The translations under genes and the position numbers were made by a program. From assembly GCF_004134905.2 (NCBI RefSeq), contig NZ_SDPQ02000002.1, forward strand, positions 1,178,001-1,242,000: DNA of 64,000 bases, written 5' to 3'. The stretch is from Aeromicrobium ginsengisoli (GTDB taxonomy: Bacteria > Actinomycetota > Actinomycetes > Propionibacteriales > Nocardioidaceae). The notes under the pieces are model-generated. The model saw nothing but the letters and a program-made list of their open reading frames with translations. It was not told the DNA's origin and did not search any database. Shown piece by piece: positions 34,655 through 41,657 of this stretch; position 1 is the first letter of the stretch; every line of letters starts with the position of its first letter.

Positions 34655-35018
34655 CGCCGGTCGAGTAGCAAGCTCGCTCATCCATCTCGCCGGTCGAGTA
34701 GCCCGCGAGCTCTGCGAGCCGGCGTATCGAGACCACACGCTCTCTCGCCGGTCGAGTAGCAAGCTCGCTCAGCGAGCGGTGTATCGAGACCACACGCTCT
34801 CTCGCCGGTCGAGTAGCAAGCTCGCTCAGCGAGCGGCGTATCGAGACCACACGCTCTCTCGCCGGTCGAGTAGCAAGCTCGCTCAGCGAGCGGCGTATCG
34901 AGACCACACGCTCTCTCGCCGGTCGAGTAGCAAGCTCGCTCAGCGAGCGGCGTATCGAGACCCCGCTCTCTCGCCGGTCGAGTAGCAAGCTCGCTCAGCG
35001 AGCGGCGTATCGAGACCC
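34655..35018. repeat. Tandem array of seven GGTCGAGTAG...GTATCGAGACC units (57-bp period)
   Basis: Units begin at 34655, 34688, 34746, 34803, 34860, 34917 and 34972. The middle ones are 57 bp apart and almost identical; the last spacing is 55 bp through loss of two bases, and the first unit lacks its right half. Each unit has outer marks GGTCGAGTAGC and GCGTATCGAGACC and an inner palindrome GCTCGCTCAGCGAGC. The array stops 9 bp after the stop codon of the GIY-YIG gene. The 124 bp between the DGPF gene and the array (34531-34654) hold nothing that I can name. Confidence 0.92.
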
Positions 35019-35027
35019 GTGAGATAA

Positions 35028-35330
35028 CTACTCACCCGAGCCAGACCGCTTGAACGTCTTCTTCGACAGCCCGGGCAGCAGGTGCAGCTCGCCATTGATG
35101 AGCGCTTCACGCTTGGCCCGTGACCAGTTCTGCACCTTCTTCTCGAACCAGTACGCCTGAACGATTGACTCGCACGGCTGGACGAAGACCAGCTCGACGG
35201 GCAGACGTCGGCGGGTGTACTCAGCACCCTCCCCGGCTTGATGCTGTCGAAGCCGGGTGATGATGTCGCGCGTGCTGCCGACGTAGTAGCTCCCATCACC
35301 GCATCTGAGGATGTACATGTAGCCGCCCAT
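35028..35330 (-). CDS. GIY-YIG family nuclease (URI-type, single domain)
   Basis: 100 residues. All catalytic marks of a GIY-YIG endonuclease are there: YMYILRCGDGSYYVGST (residues 4-20) for the GIY and YIG strands, R in TRLRQHQ, and E in WFEKKVQNWSRAKREALI. Stand-alone members of this size (YhbQ/UPF0213-like) are structure-selective or of unknown role. Here the gene is framed by tandem arrays of one dispersed palindrome, in direct orientation on its 3' side (34655-35018) and in inverted orientation on its 5' side (35380-35522). That layout recalls REP-associated transposases flanked by REP pairs and suggests that the nuclease may act on, or spread, the palindrome. This is inference. Confidence 0.88.
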   Translation of the reverse strand: MGGYMYILRCGDGSYYVGSTRDIITRLRQHQAGEGAEYTRRRLPVELVFVQPCESIVQAYWFEKKVQNWSRAKREALINGELHLLPGLSKKTFKRSGSGE

Positions 35331-35379
35331 ACGACGAGCATGTCGGTGGCGCCTCGATTGCGTGAGTGGTCATCCACAG

Positions 35380-35522
35380 GGGTCTCGATACGCCTCCCTC
35401 GCAGAGCTCGGTCGGCTACTCGGCCGGCGAGAACCTCGCCTCCCTCGCAGAGCTCGGTCGGCTACTCGACCGGCGAGAAAGTCGGGTCCCTCGCAGAGCT
35501 CGGTCGGCTACTCGACCGGCGG
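35380..35522. repeat. Inverted array of the same palindromic element (46-bp period)
   Basis: GGTCTCGATACG at 35381 starts a full unit read in the opposite sense to the array at 34655. Two shortened units follow; their TCCCTCGCAGAGCTCGG segments begin at 35395, 35441 and 35487. The right end is CTACTCGACCGGC at 35522, 10 bp from the dps stop codon. Confidence 0.9.
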
Positions 35523-35531
35523 TGTACGGGA

Positions 35532-36107
35532 CTACTCGGTGACGTCGGCGGCGTCGCTGGCCTGGATCGCCGCTTCGGCCTCGGACAACGCGCCTTCGGT
35601 CGACAGCGCACCGCCGGAGCTCTCCAGGTGCGCCCGTACGAACCAGTGGAACAGCTCGAGCTGCTTGGCCTGGCCGATGACCATGTCCTCGGTGACCGGG
35701 TCGATGTCGGCGACGGCTTCCTGCACCTTGCGGTGATCGGCGATCAGCCGGACGTACACCTCGTCGAGCGCTCCGAGGTGCTCGTTGGTGGTGGCGCGAC
35801 CCAGCGAGTAGTCGTCCCAGCTTCGGCCGCTGACCACGGCGCCGGGCGTACCCGACGGCGAGGTGCCGAGGGTCGCGATGCGTTCGGCGGTCTCGTCAAC
35901 CATCGCGATGACCTCGTCGACGTGCGGGTCGATCATCTCGTGCACCGCGATGAAGTGCGGGCCGACGACGTTCCAGTGCACGTGCTTGAGGGTCAGGTGC
36001 AGGTCGATCAGCGCGTTGAGGCGCTCCTGCAGAATGCCGGCGAGCTTCTCGCCCTCGGCGGTGGTGAGTCCGGGAATCGTGTACTTGGGTGAAGTAGGCA
36101 TGCTCAT
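35532..36107 (-). CDS. dps: Dps-type DNA-binding ferritin
   Basis: 191 residues. The ferroxidase site of Dps lies at the dimer interface and its ligands are seen in LKHVHWNVVGPHFIAVHEMI and DPHVDEVIAMVDETAERI (~40-79). The four-helix bundle then continues with DHRKVQEAVADID. The dodecamer stores iron, uses up hydrogen peroxide and shields DNA in stationary phase. The C-terminal tail is rich in Ala, Ser and Glu (SEAEAAIQASDAADVTE), without the Lys-rich DNA-binding tail of E. coli Dps. Divergent from the zinc-ribbon gene with 47 bp. Confidence 0.93.
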   Translation of the reverse strand: MSMPTSPKYTIPGLTTAEGEKLAGILQERLNALIDLHLTLKHVHWNVVGPHFIAVHEMIDPHVDEVIAMVDETAERIATLGTSPSGTPGAVVSGRSWDDYSLGRATTNEHLGALDEVYVRLIADHRKVQEAVADIDPVTEDMVIGQAKQLELFHWFVRAHLESSGGALSTEGALSEAEAAIQASDAADVTE

Positions 36108-36154
36108 GGCCTACCCATCGAAGCCGGTCTCACACGTCGGCATACGGTTGCGAC

Positions 36155-37003
36155 ATGGCTTTGATCGTGTGTCCGTTGTGCGTCCGCGAGGACGATGTCG
36201 TGGTGCTGCGCACCCTGCCCGACGGGCGCAAGGAGGCCGAGTGCACGGACTGCAAGTTCACGTTCCCGTTCGGCTCGCCGACGCCGGAGGCCACGCCGGC
36301 AGCCGCCCGCAAGAGCACGCCGCGCCGGGCGGCCAGCACCGTCGTCGCGCCGCGGCCCATCGCGTACGTCGTGCAGCAGTTCCCCAAGGCCACGGACGTC
36401 GATGCCGGCGCTCTGGAACGCGTTGAGGCGCTCAAGCAGGAGTTCCTCGCGACGCCGTACGAGCCGGATCCGCTCGTCGCCCGCCACTGGGCCAAGTTCG
36501 CGTGGGTCTTCTCCGCCGACGGGCTCGACAAGGCGACGATCTACGACCTCAAGCTGTTCGCCGACGACCCGACGGGTGCGAGCACGGGGGACCCGACGGA
36601 GTTCGACAAGGCGTGGGTCCTGCTCGGCGAGCTCGAGGGCGCCCGCCGCGTGCGCGCGGTGAGTGCGCACCTGTTGCGCGGACCCGGTGAGCTCGAGGAC
36701 CGGCTCAGCAACCTCGTCGACCAGGGCTTCGGGTTCTCGATGCCCGGCTGGGGCGAGGGGCTGCTCACCAAGACGCTCGCGGTCGCCGATCCCGACCGGT
36801 TCCTGCCGATCGTCACGTACGCCGACAAGCGCGCGATCATCGAGTCGTTGTACGGCCTGGAGCTCGCCAACGTCGACCTGACGTCGTGGACGATCGGGCG
36901 TCTCGGCGTGTGGAGCAACGACCTGCTGGTCGAGCTGCTCGGCGACGACTTCGCCGACCTCCACCACGCCGCGGCATTCCTCCGCTGGGCACACCACCAC
37001 TAG
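36155..37003 (+). CDS. Zinc-ribbon protein of unknown function
   Basis: 282 residues. A two-Cys-pair zinc ribbon is at the N-terminus (CPLC at 6-9 and CTDC at ~30-33), followed by a Pro/Ala/Lys linker (~40-65) and a ~210-residue helical domain. The latter has blocks GFGFSMPGWGEGLLTKTLAV, ADPDRFLPIVTYADKRAIIE and LYGLELANVDLTSW that look like a conserved fold around a DRFLP..DK motif, as seen near McrB-type DNA recognition proteins; I cannot confirm this. It could be a nucleic-acid-binding protein. It lies between dps and nrdR but is not coupled to either. Confidence 0.7.
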   Translation: MALIVCPLCVREDDVVVLRTLPDGRKEAECTDCKFTFPFGSPTPEATPAAARKSTPRRAASTVVAPRPIAYVVQQFPKATDVDAGALERVEALKQEFLATPYEPDPLVARHWAKFAWVFSADGLDKATIYDLKLFADDPTGASTGDPTEFDKAWVLLGELEGARRVRAVSAHLLRGPGELEDRLSNLVDQGFGFSMPGWGEGLLTKTLAVADPDRFLPIVTYADKRAIIESLYGLELANVDLTSWTIGRLGVWSNDLLVELLGDDFADLHHAAAFLRWAHHH

Positions 37004-37349
37004 GGGTCGTGCCGGCTTCCCAGGGCATACGGGAGAGCCGAAAAGTGTTGATACAGGTGTGTCTGGAGGGTTTCGACACGCCGTAATTCTGCTGACCAAA
37101 TGGCGTCTGACCTGCAATGACGCGGTCCCATTCAGAAAGTGTCCGAGGTTGCCGGAATCGTGTTGCACGGGCCCCACCACCGGCGTACAGTGGCACTAGA
37201 TCTAGTAGTTACACCAATGTAGTTCTCCACATGTTGTGGAGGGTTACGCACCGAAAATCGGCGGAATCCACACGGCTTCCACACCACTTGTCCCCATCGG
37301 GGGACAACTTTTCGGGCCAAGCCCCTTGTATGGGAAGGAGTTGACCGAC
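37004..37349. promoter_or_regulatory. Promoter region of nrdR-nrdJ with putative NrdR boxes
   Basis: 346 bp without a gene. The perfect palindrome ACTAGATCTAGT (37195-37206) and, 17 bp on, ACACCAATGTAGTT (37211-37224) resemble the acaCwATATwTAGtgt boxes that NrdR binds in pairs. An AT-rich stretch and TGTTGTGG follow. Further left GTGTTGATAC (37045-37054) and GTTTCGACAC (37070-37079) form a weak inverted repeat. No B12 riboswitch core is seen. Confidence 0.55.
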
Positions 37350-37847
37350 ATGCATTGTCCGTTCTGCAAGAACACCGACACCCGGGTTCTCGACAGCCGT
37401 GTCGCCGACGAAGGTGGAGCCATCCGCCGTCGCCGGGTCTGCTCCGCCTGCGAGAAGCGGTTCACCACGATCGAGCAGATGCAGCTCACGGTCGTCAAGC
37501 GCTCCGGCGCCACCGAGCCCTTCGTCCGTGACAAGGCCATCGCCGGCGTCCGCAAGGCCTGCAAGGGCCGACCGGTCGACGACGACGACCTGGCGCGACT
37601 CGGCCAGCAGGTCGAGGACACGCTTCGCGACTCCGGATGCGCGGAGGTCCCGGCCCACGAGGTCGGACTCGCGATCCTCGAGCCCCTCAAGAGCCTCGAC
37701 GAGGTCGCCTACCTGCGATTCGCCAGCGTCTACAAGCAGTTCGAGTCCGCCGACGACTTCGCCGACGAGATCGCCAGCCTCATGGCGGCCGGCGCCGACG
37801 GTGAGCTCGCCGAGCACACCGCCAAGAAGGACCACCACCAGACCTGA
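37350..37847 (+). CDS. nrdR: Transcriptional repressor NrdR
   Basis: 165 residues from the ATG behind GGGAAGGAG. Zinc ribbon C3-x2-C6...C31-x2-C34 ([16 protein letters not shown]) and an ATP-cone (residues ~47-137: [20 protein letters not shown]) that reads the dATP/ATP balance. NrdR represses ribonucleotide reductase genes when dATP is high. It precedes nrdJ by 125 bp that carry one dispersed palindrome; the two are the standard actinobacterial nrdR-nrdJ operon. Confidence 0.97.
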   Translation: MHCPFCKNTDTRVLDSRVADEGGAIRRRRVCSACEKRFTTIEQMQLTVVKRSGATEPFVRDKAIAGVRKACKGRPVDDDDLARLGQQVEDTLRDSGCAEVPAHEVGLAILEPLKSLDEVAYLRFASVYKQFESADDFADEIASLMAAGADGELAEHTAKKDHHQT

Positions 37848-37879
37848 GTCCCGCTGGTCTCGAAACTCTGGCCTTCGCC

Positions 37880-37919
37880 GGTCGAGCAGCTCCTAGGAAC
37901 GAGGAGCGTATCGAGACCA
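37880..37919. repeat. Dispersed palindrome between nrdR and nrdJ
   Basis: GGTCGAGCAGCTCC at 37880 to GTATCGAGACCA at 37919. It is the same subtype, 38 of 40 bases equal, as the copy inside nrdJ at 40676-40715. It does not remove the nrdJ ribosome binding site (AATAGGAGCACTCTC before the ATG). Confidence 0.85.
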
Positions 37920-37972
37920 CCGAGACGCAAGTAGCAAGCACACATCACACACCGCGAAATAGGAGCACTCTC

Positions 37973-40939
37973 ATGACGGAAACGGTCAGCGGACCCTCGG
38001 GGTCCTCTCGCAAGACTGCTGGCAAGAAGGGCAACGCTGCCCTCAAGATCCAGCGCGTCTACACGACCGAGGGGGTGCACCCGTACGACAACGTCACCTG
38101 GGAACGTCGCGACGTCGTGCAGACCAACTGGAAGACCGGCGAGAACGTCTTCGAGCAGCGCGGTGTGGAGTTCCCCGACTTCTGGAGCGTCAACGCCTCC
38201 ACGATCGTCACGACCAAGTACTTCCGCGGCGCCGTCGGCTCGCCCGAGCGTGAGCAGAGCCTCAAGCAGCTGCTCGACCGCGTCGTGCTGACCTACACCA
38301 AGGCCGGCCGCGAGCACGGCTACTTCGCGACCGAGGACGACGCGACGATCTTCGAGCACGAGCTGACGCACATGCTCCTGCACCAGGTCTTCAGCTTCAA
38401 CAGCCCGGTGTGGTTCAACGTCGGCACGTCGAGCCCGCAGCAGGTCAGCGCCTGCTTCATCCTCGCGGTGGATGACTCGATGGACTCGATCCTCAACTGG
38501 TACAAGGAAGAGGGCCTGATCTTCAAGGGTGGCTCCGGTGCCGGCCTCAACCTGAGCCGCATCCGCTCGTCCAAGGAGCTGCTCCGCTCCTCGGGCGGCA
38601 CGGCCTCCGGCCCGGTCTCGTTCATGCGCGGTGCCGACGCGTCCGCCGGCACGATCAAGTCCGGTGGCGCCACGCGTCGCGCGGCCAAGATGGTCGTGCT
38701 CGACGTCGATCACCCCGACATCCAGGAGTTCGTCGAGACCAAGGCCCGCGAGGAGGACAAGATCCGCGTCCTCCGCGACGCCGGCTACGACATGGACCTC
38801 GGCGGCGCCGACATCACGTCGGTCCAGTACCAGAACGCCAACAACTCGATCCGCGTCAACGACGAGTTCATGCGCGCGGTCGAGTCCGGCGGCGAGTTCG
38901 GGCTCCGCGCCCGCACCAACGGCGAGATCATCGAGACCGTCGACGCCCGCAAGCTGTGGGAGGACATCGCGCAGGCTGCCTGGGCGTGCGCCGATCCCGG
39001 CATCCAGTACGACGGCACGATCAACGACTGGCACACCTCGCCCGAGGCCGGCCGCATCACGGCGTCCAACCCGTGCTCGGAATACATGCACCTCGACAAC
39101 TCGTCGTGCAACCTCGCCAGCCTCAACCTGCTGAAGTTCCTCAAGGACGACGGCTCGTTCGACACCGAGACGTTCGTCAAGGCGACCGAGTTCATCATCA
39201 CCGCGATGGACATCTCGATCTGCTTCGCGGACTTCCCGACCGAGGCGATCGGCGACACCACGCGCGCCTACCGCCAGCTCGGCATCGGCTTCGCCAACCT
39301 CGGCGCGCTGCTCATGGCGTCGGGCCTGGCCTACGACTCCGACGGTGGCCGCGCCCTCGCAGCGTCGATCACGTCGCTGATGACCGGTACGTCCTACCGT
39401 CGCTCGGCCGAGCTCGCCGGCGTCGTCGGCCCCTACGACGGCTTCGCGCAGAACGCCTCGGCGCACGAGCGCGTCATGCGCAAGCACCAGGCCGCCAACG
39501 ACGAGATCCGCACGCTGCACTCGATCGACATCGCGGTGCACCGTGAGGCTGCCAAGCAGTGGAAGCTCAACCTCGAGGTCGGTCAGAAGAACGGCTGGCG
39601 CAACAGCCAGGCGTCGGTGCTCGCACCGACCGGCACCATCGGCTTCATGATGGACTGCGACACGACCGGCATCGAGCCGGACTTCTCGCTGGTCAAGTTC
39701 AAGAAGCTCGTCGGTGGCGGCTCGATGCAGATCGTCAACCAGACGATCCCGGCAGCGCTCAAGAAGCTCGGCTACACCGGCGAGACGATCGAGGCGATCG
39801 TCGAGTTCATCGCCGACAACGGTCACGTCGTCGACGCGCCCGGGCTCAAGACCGAGCACTACGAGATCTTCGACACCGCGATGGGTCAGCGCTCCATCAA
39901 GCCGATGGGCCACGTGCTGATGATGGCTGCCTGCCAGCCGTTCCTGTCCGGTGCGATCTCCAAGACGGTCAACCTGCCCGAGACCGCCACGGTCGAGGAG
40001 ATCGAGGACGTCTACTTCCAGGGCTGGAAGCTCGGCCTCAAGGCACTCGCGGTCTACCGCGACAACTGCAAGGTCGGCCAGCCGCTCAGCGACGGCAAGG
40101 AGGCCAAGTCCTCGGGTGACACCAAGGTCGAGGTCAAGGAAGTCATCGTCGAGAAGCCGATCCGTCGCCGCCTGCCGAAGTCGCGCCAGTCGATCACGAC
40201 GTCGTTCTCCGTCGGTGGTGCCGAGGGCTACATGACCTCCGGTGCTCACCCCGACGGCTCGCTCGGCGAGATCTTCATGAAGCTCGGCAAGCAGGGCTCG
40301 ACCCTCGCCGGCATGATGGACGCCTTCTCGATCGCCATCAGCATCTCGCTGCAGTACGGCGTGCCGCTGGAGACGTTCGTCCAGAAGTTCACCAACATGA
40401 AGTTCGAGCCGGCCGGTCTGACCGACGACCCGGACGTCCGCATGAGCCAGTCGATCATGGACTACACGTTCCGTCGCCTGGCCCTGGACTACCTCGACTT
40501 CGAGACCCGTTCAGCCCTCGGCATCCACTCGGCCGAAGAGCGCCAGCGCTACCTCGACACCGGCAGCTACGAGCCGATCAACACCGGAGGCACCACAGCC
40601 GCCGAGCTGATCGCGGATGACTCGGTGGTCGAGTCCGAAGATGCCGCCGGTTCTGCATCCGAGGCGACTACCGCTGGTCGAGTAGCTCCGAGGAACGAGG
40701 AGCGTATCGAGACCAAGGCAGCCAAGGCAGGGGAGACCCACAGCGTCTCCGGCGACAGCCATGACGCCTCGGCCTCCAAGCCCGCCCCGGCAACCGCCCA
40801 CACGAGCGCCGAGCTCCTGGAGACCCTCACCGGCTCCGCGGTCGACTCGCCGCTCTGCATGACCTGTGGCACCAAGATGCGCCCCGCCGGCTCCTGCCAC
40901 GTCTGCGAAGGCTGCGGCAGCACCAGCGGCTGCAGCTGA
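37973..40939 (+). CDS. nrdJ: Vitamin B12-dependent class II ribonucleotide reductase NrdJ
   Basis: 988 residues. NrdJ makes deoxyribonucleotides with adenosylcobalamin as radical source, with or without oxygen. Visible marks: first redox cysteine in QQVSACFILAV (~160), active-site loop NPCSEYMHLDNSSCNLASL (~363-381), PTGTIGFMMDCDTTGIEP (~551-568), and a C-terminal zinc-type tail CMTCGTKMRPAGSCHVCEGC (~963-982) that carries electrons from thioredoxin. The tail is joined by a long low-complexity linker (~880-955). Within it, residues 901-915 are coded by a copy of the dispersed GGTCGAGTAG...GTATCGAGACC palindrome. B12 supply is hinted at by bluB at 60.2 kb. NrdR with its boxes upstream probably controls it. 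Confidence 0.97.
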   Translation: MTETVSGPSGSSRKTAGKKGNAALKIQRVYTTEGVHPYDNVTWERRDVVQTNWKTGENVFEQRGVEFPDFWSVNASTIVTTKYFRGAVGSPEREQSLKQLLDRVVLTYTKAGREHGYFATEDDATIFEHELTHMLLHQVFSFNSPVWFNVGTSSPQQVSACFILAVDDSMDSILNWYKEEGLIFKGGSGAGLNLSRIRSSKELLRSSGGTASGPVSFMRGADASAGTIKSGGATRRAAKMVVLDVDHPDIQEFVETKAREEDKIRVLRDAGYDMDLGGADITSVQYQNANNSIRVNDEFMRAVESGGEFGLRARTNGEIIETVDARKLWEDIAQAAWACADPGIQYDGTINDWHTSPEAGRITASNPCSEYMHLDNSSCNLASLNLLKFLKDDGSFDTETFVKATEFIITAMDISICFADFPTEAIGDTTRAYRQLGIGFANLGALLMASGLAYDSDGGRALAASITSLMTGTSYRRSAELAGVVGPYDGFAQNASAHERVMRKHQAANDEIRTLHSIDIAVHREAAKQWKLNLEVGQKNGWRNSQASVLAPTGTIGFMMDCDTTGIEPDFSLVKFKKLVGGGSMQIVNQTIPAALKKLGYTGETIEAIVEFIADNGHVVDAPGLKTEHYEIFDTAMGQRSIKPMGHVLMMAACQPFLSGAISKTVNLPETATVEEIEDVYFQGWKLGLKALAVYRDNCKVGQPLSDGKEAKSSGDTKVEVKEVIVEKPIRRRLPKSRQSITTSFSVGGAEGYMTSGAHPDGSLGEIFMKLGKQGSTLAGMMDAFSIAISISLQYGVPLETFVQKFTNMKFEPAGLTDDPDVRMSQSIMDYTFRRLALDYLDFETRSALGIHSAEERQRYLDTGSYEPINTGGTTAAELIADDSVVESEDAAGSASEATTAGRVAPRNEERIETKAAKAGETHSVSGDSHDASASKPAPATAHTSAELLETLTGSAVDSPLCMTCGTKMRPAGSCHVCEGCGSTSGCS
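40676..40715. repeat. In-frame dispersed palindrome within nrdJ
   Basis: A 40-bp unit from GGTCGAGTAGCTCC to GTATCGAGACCA. It codes for GRVAPRNEERIET in the linker of NrdJ, keeps the frame and brings no stop codon on the coding strand. In the frame used, the TAG of GAGTAG is split over two codons. Confidence 0.88.
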
Positions 40940-40953
40940 TCATGCCGTGAACG

Positions 40954-40990
40954 TGGATGAGCCCCGACCCGCACGGTCGGGGCTCATCCA
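40954..40990 (+). terminator. Strong hairpin terminator after nrdJ
   Basis: TGGATGAGCCCCGACC (40954-40969) and GGTCGGGGCTCATCCA (40975-40990) form a perfect 16-bp stem with a 5-base loop (CGCAC). It starts 14 bp after the nrdJ stop codon. No T run follows. Confidence 0.85.
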
Positions 40991-41164
40991 TGTGGAAGAA
41001 CGTGGGACTTCAGTAGTGCCGCTTGTGCAACTTGTGTCGTTGGCCAGTTTGATCATCCGTCTGTTTCTGGATGCGTGCGGAGGTATGTTCTTGAAGCGTC
41101 CACGAGAGGGATCGGAACATGCATGGCATCCGGAGCCGATTCGTTAAGCGGCTGAGCAGAACGG

Positions 41165-41341
41165 ATGCTTCAGAGTCTCAGACGAATCAGGCCGGCCTTC
41201 TCATCCCGAAGGCTGAAGGGCAAGGACAAGTTCGCCACGAAGGACACCATCGAGCACAATGCGGTCAACCGCGACGACGTGCAGGTCGACAACTTCGACT
41301 TCGCGCCCATCAACAAGAACGCGGCTGACACGTTCCACTGA
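41165..41341 (+). CDS. Possible small protein (58 aa), unknown
   Basis: A 58-codon frame from ATG 41165. The second half (LKGKDKFATKDTIEHNAVNR and DNFDFAPINKNAADTFH) has the codon bias of a real gene in this genome: third positions are mostly G or C. The first ~15 codons (ATG CTT CAG AGT CTC AGA) do not, and a stop closes the frame just upstream. So either the gene is longer and broken by a frameshift (another ATG at 41119 in a different frame has GGGATCGGAAC before it), or a new start was taken. No known family. Confidence 0.4.
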   Translation: MLQSLRRIRPAFSSRRLKGKDKFATKDTIEHNAVNRDDVQVDNFDFAPINKNAADTFH

Positions 41342-41422
41342 TCAGCGCGTATGCCACTCCGGCCGTGCACCCTCGGGGGTGCACGGCCGGAGGTGTTTGT
41401 GGTGGGCGGGTGGTCGATATGG

Positions 41423-41586
41423 GGTCTCGATACGGCCTCCTCGCAGAGCTCGTCGGCCTACTCGACCGGCGTGGGGGCCGTTTCGCAGGGCTCGGTCGGC
41501 TACTCGACCGGCGTGGGGGCCGTTTCGCAGGGCTCGGTCGGCTACTCGACCGGCGAAGGGTGGCGCTCGGTCGGCTACTCGACCGA
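41423..41586. repeat. Array of four partial units of the dispersed palindrome, inverted orientation
   Basis: GGTCTCGATACGG at 41423 begins the first unit. CTACTCGACCGGC follows at about 41459, 41501, 41542 and, with one change (GACCGAC), 41575. The inner pieces GTGGGGGCCGTTTCGCAGGG are repeated exactly. The array takes up much of the 316 bp gap before ppdK; the remaining ~70 bp hold the ppdK promoter but no clear motif. Confidence 0.85.
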
Positions 41587-41657
41587 CGAGGGGCTACTTG
41601 TGGCGGAGGGCCATTCGTCCCTGTGCGGGTGACTCGATTGGGGAGCATGATCGCGAC

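Noticed and set aside
34572..34988. Open frames across the tandem repeat array on both strands (including 34779-34985)
   Set aside because: They are translations of the repeat unit (same peptide again and again) with no ribosome binding site or bias.
34655..35018. CRISPR-like look of the tandem array
   Set aside because: The whole 57-bp unit is repeated, with no unique spacers, and each unit is itself palindromic; no cas gene is near.
37004..37349. B12 riboswitch in front of nrdR-nrdJ
   Set aside because: No B12-box-like core was found by eye, and nrdJ itself needs B12, so repression by B12 would make little sense.
37730..40249. Long open frame antisense to nrdJ
   Set aside because: Shadow frame caused by third-position GC; no domain, and nrdJ is certain.
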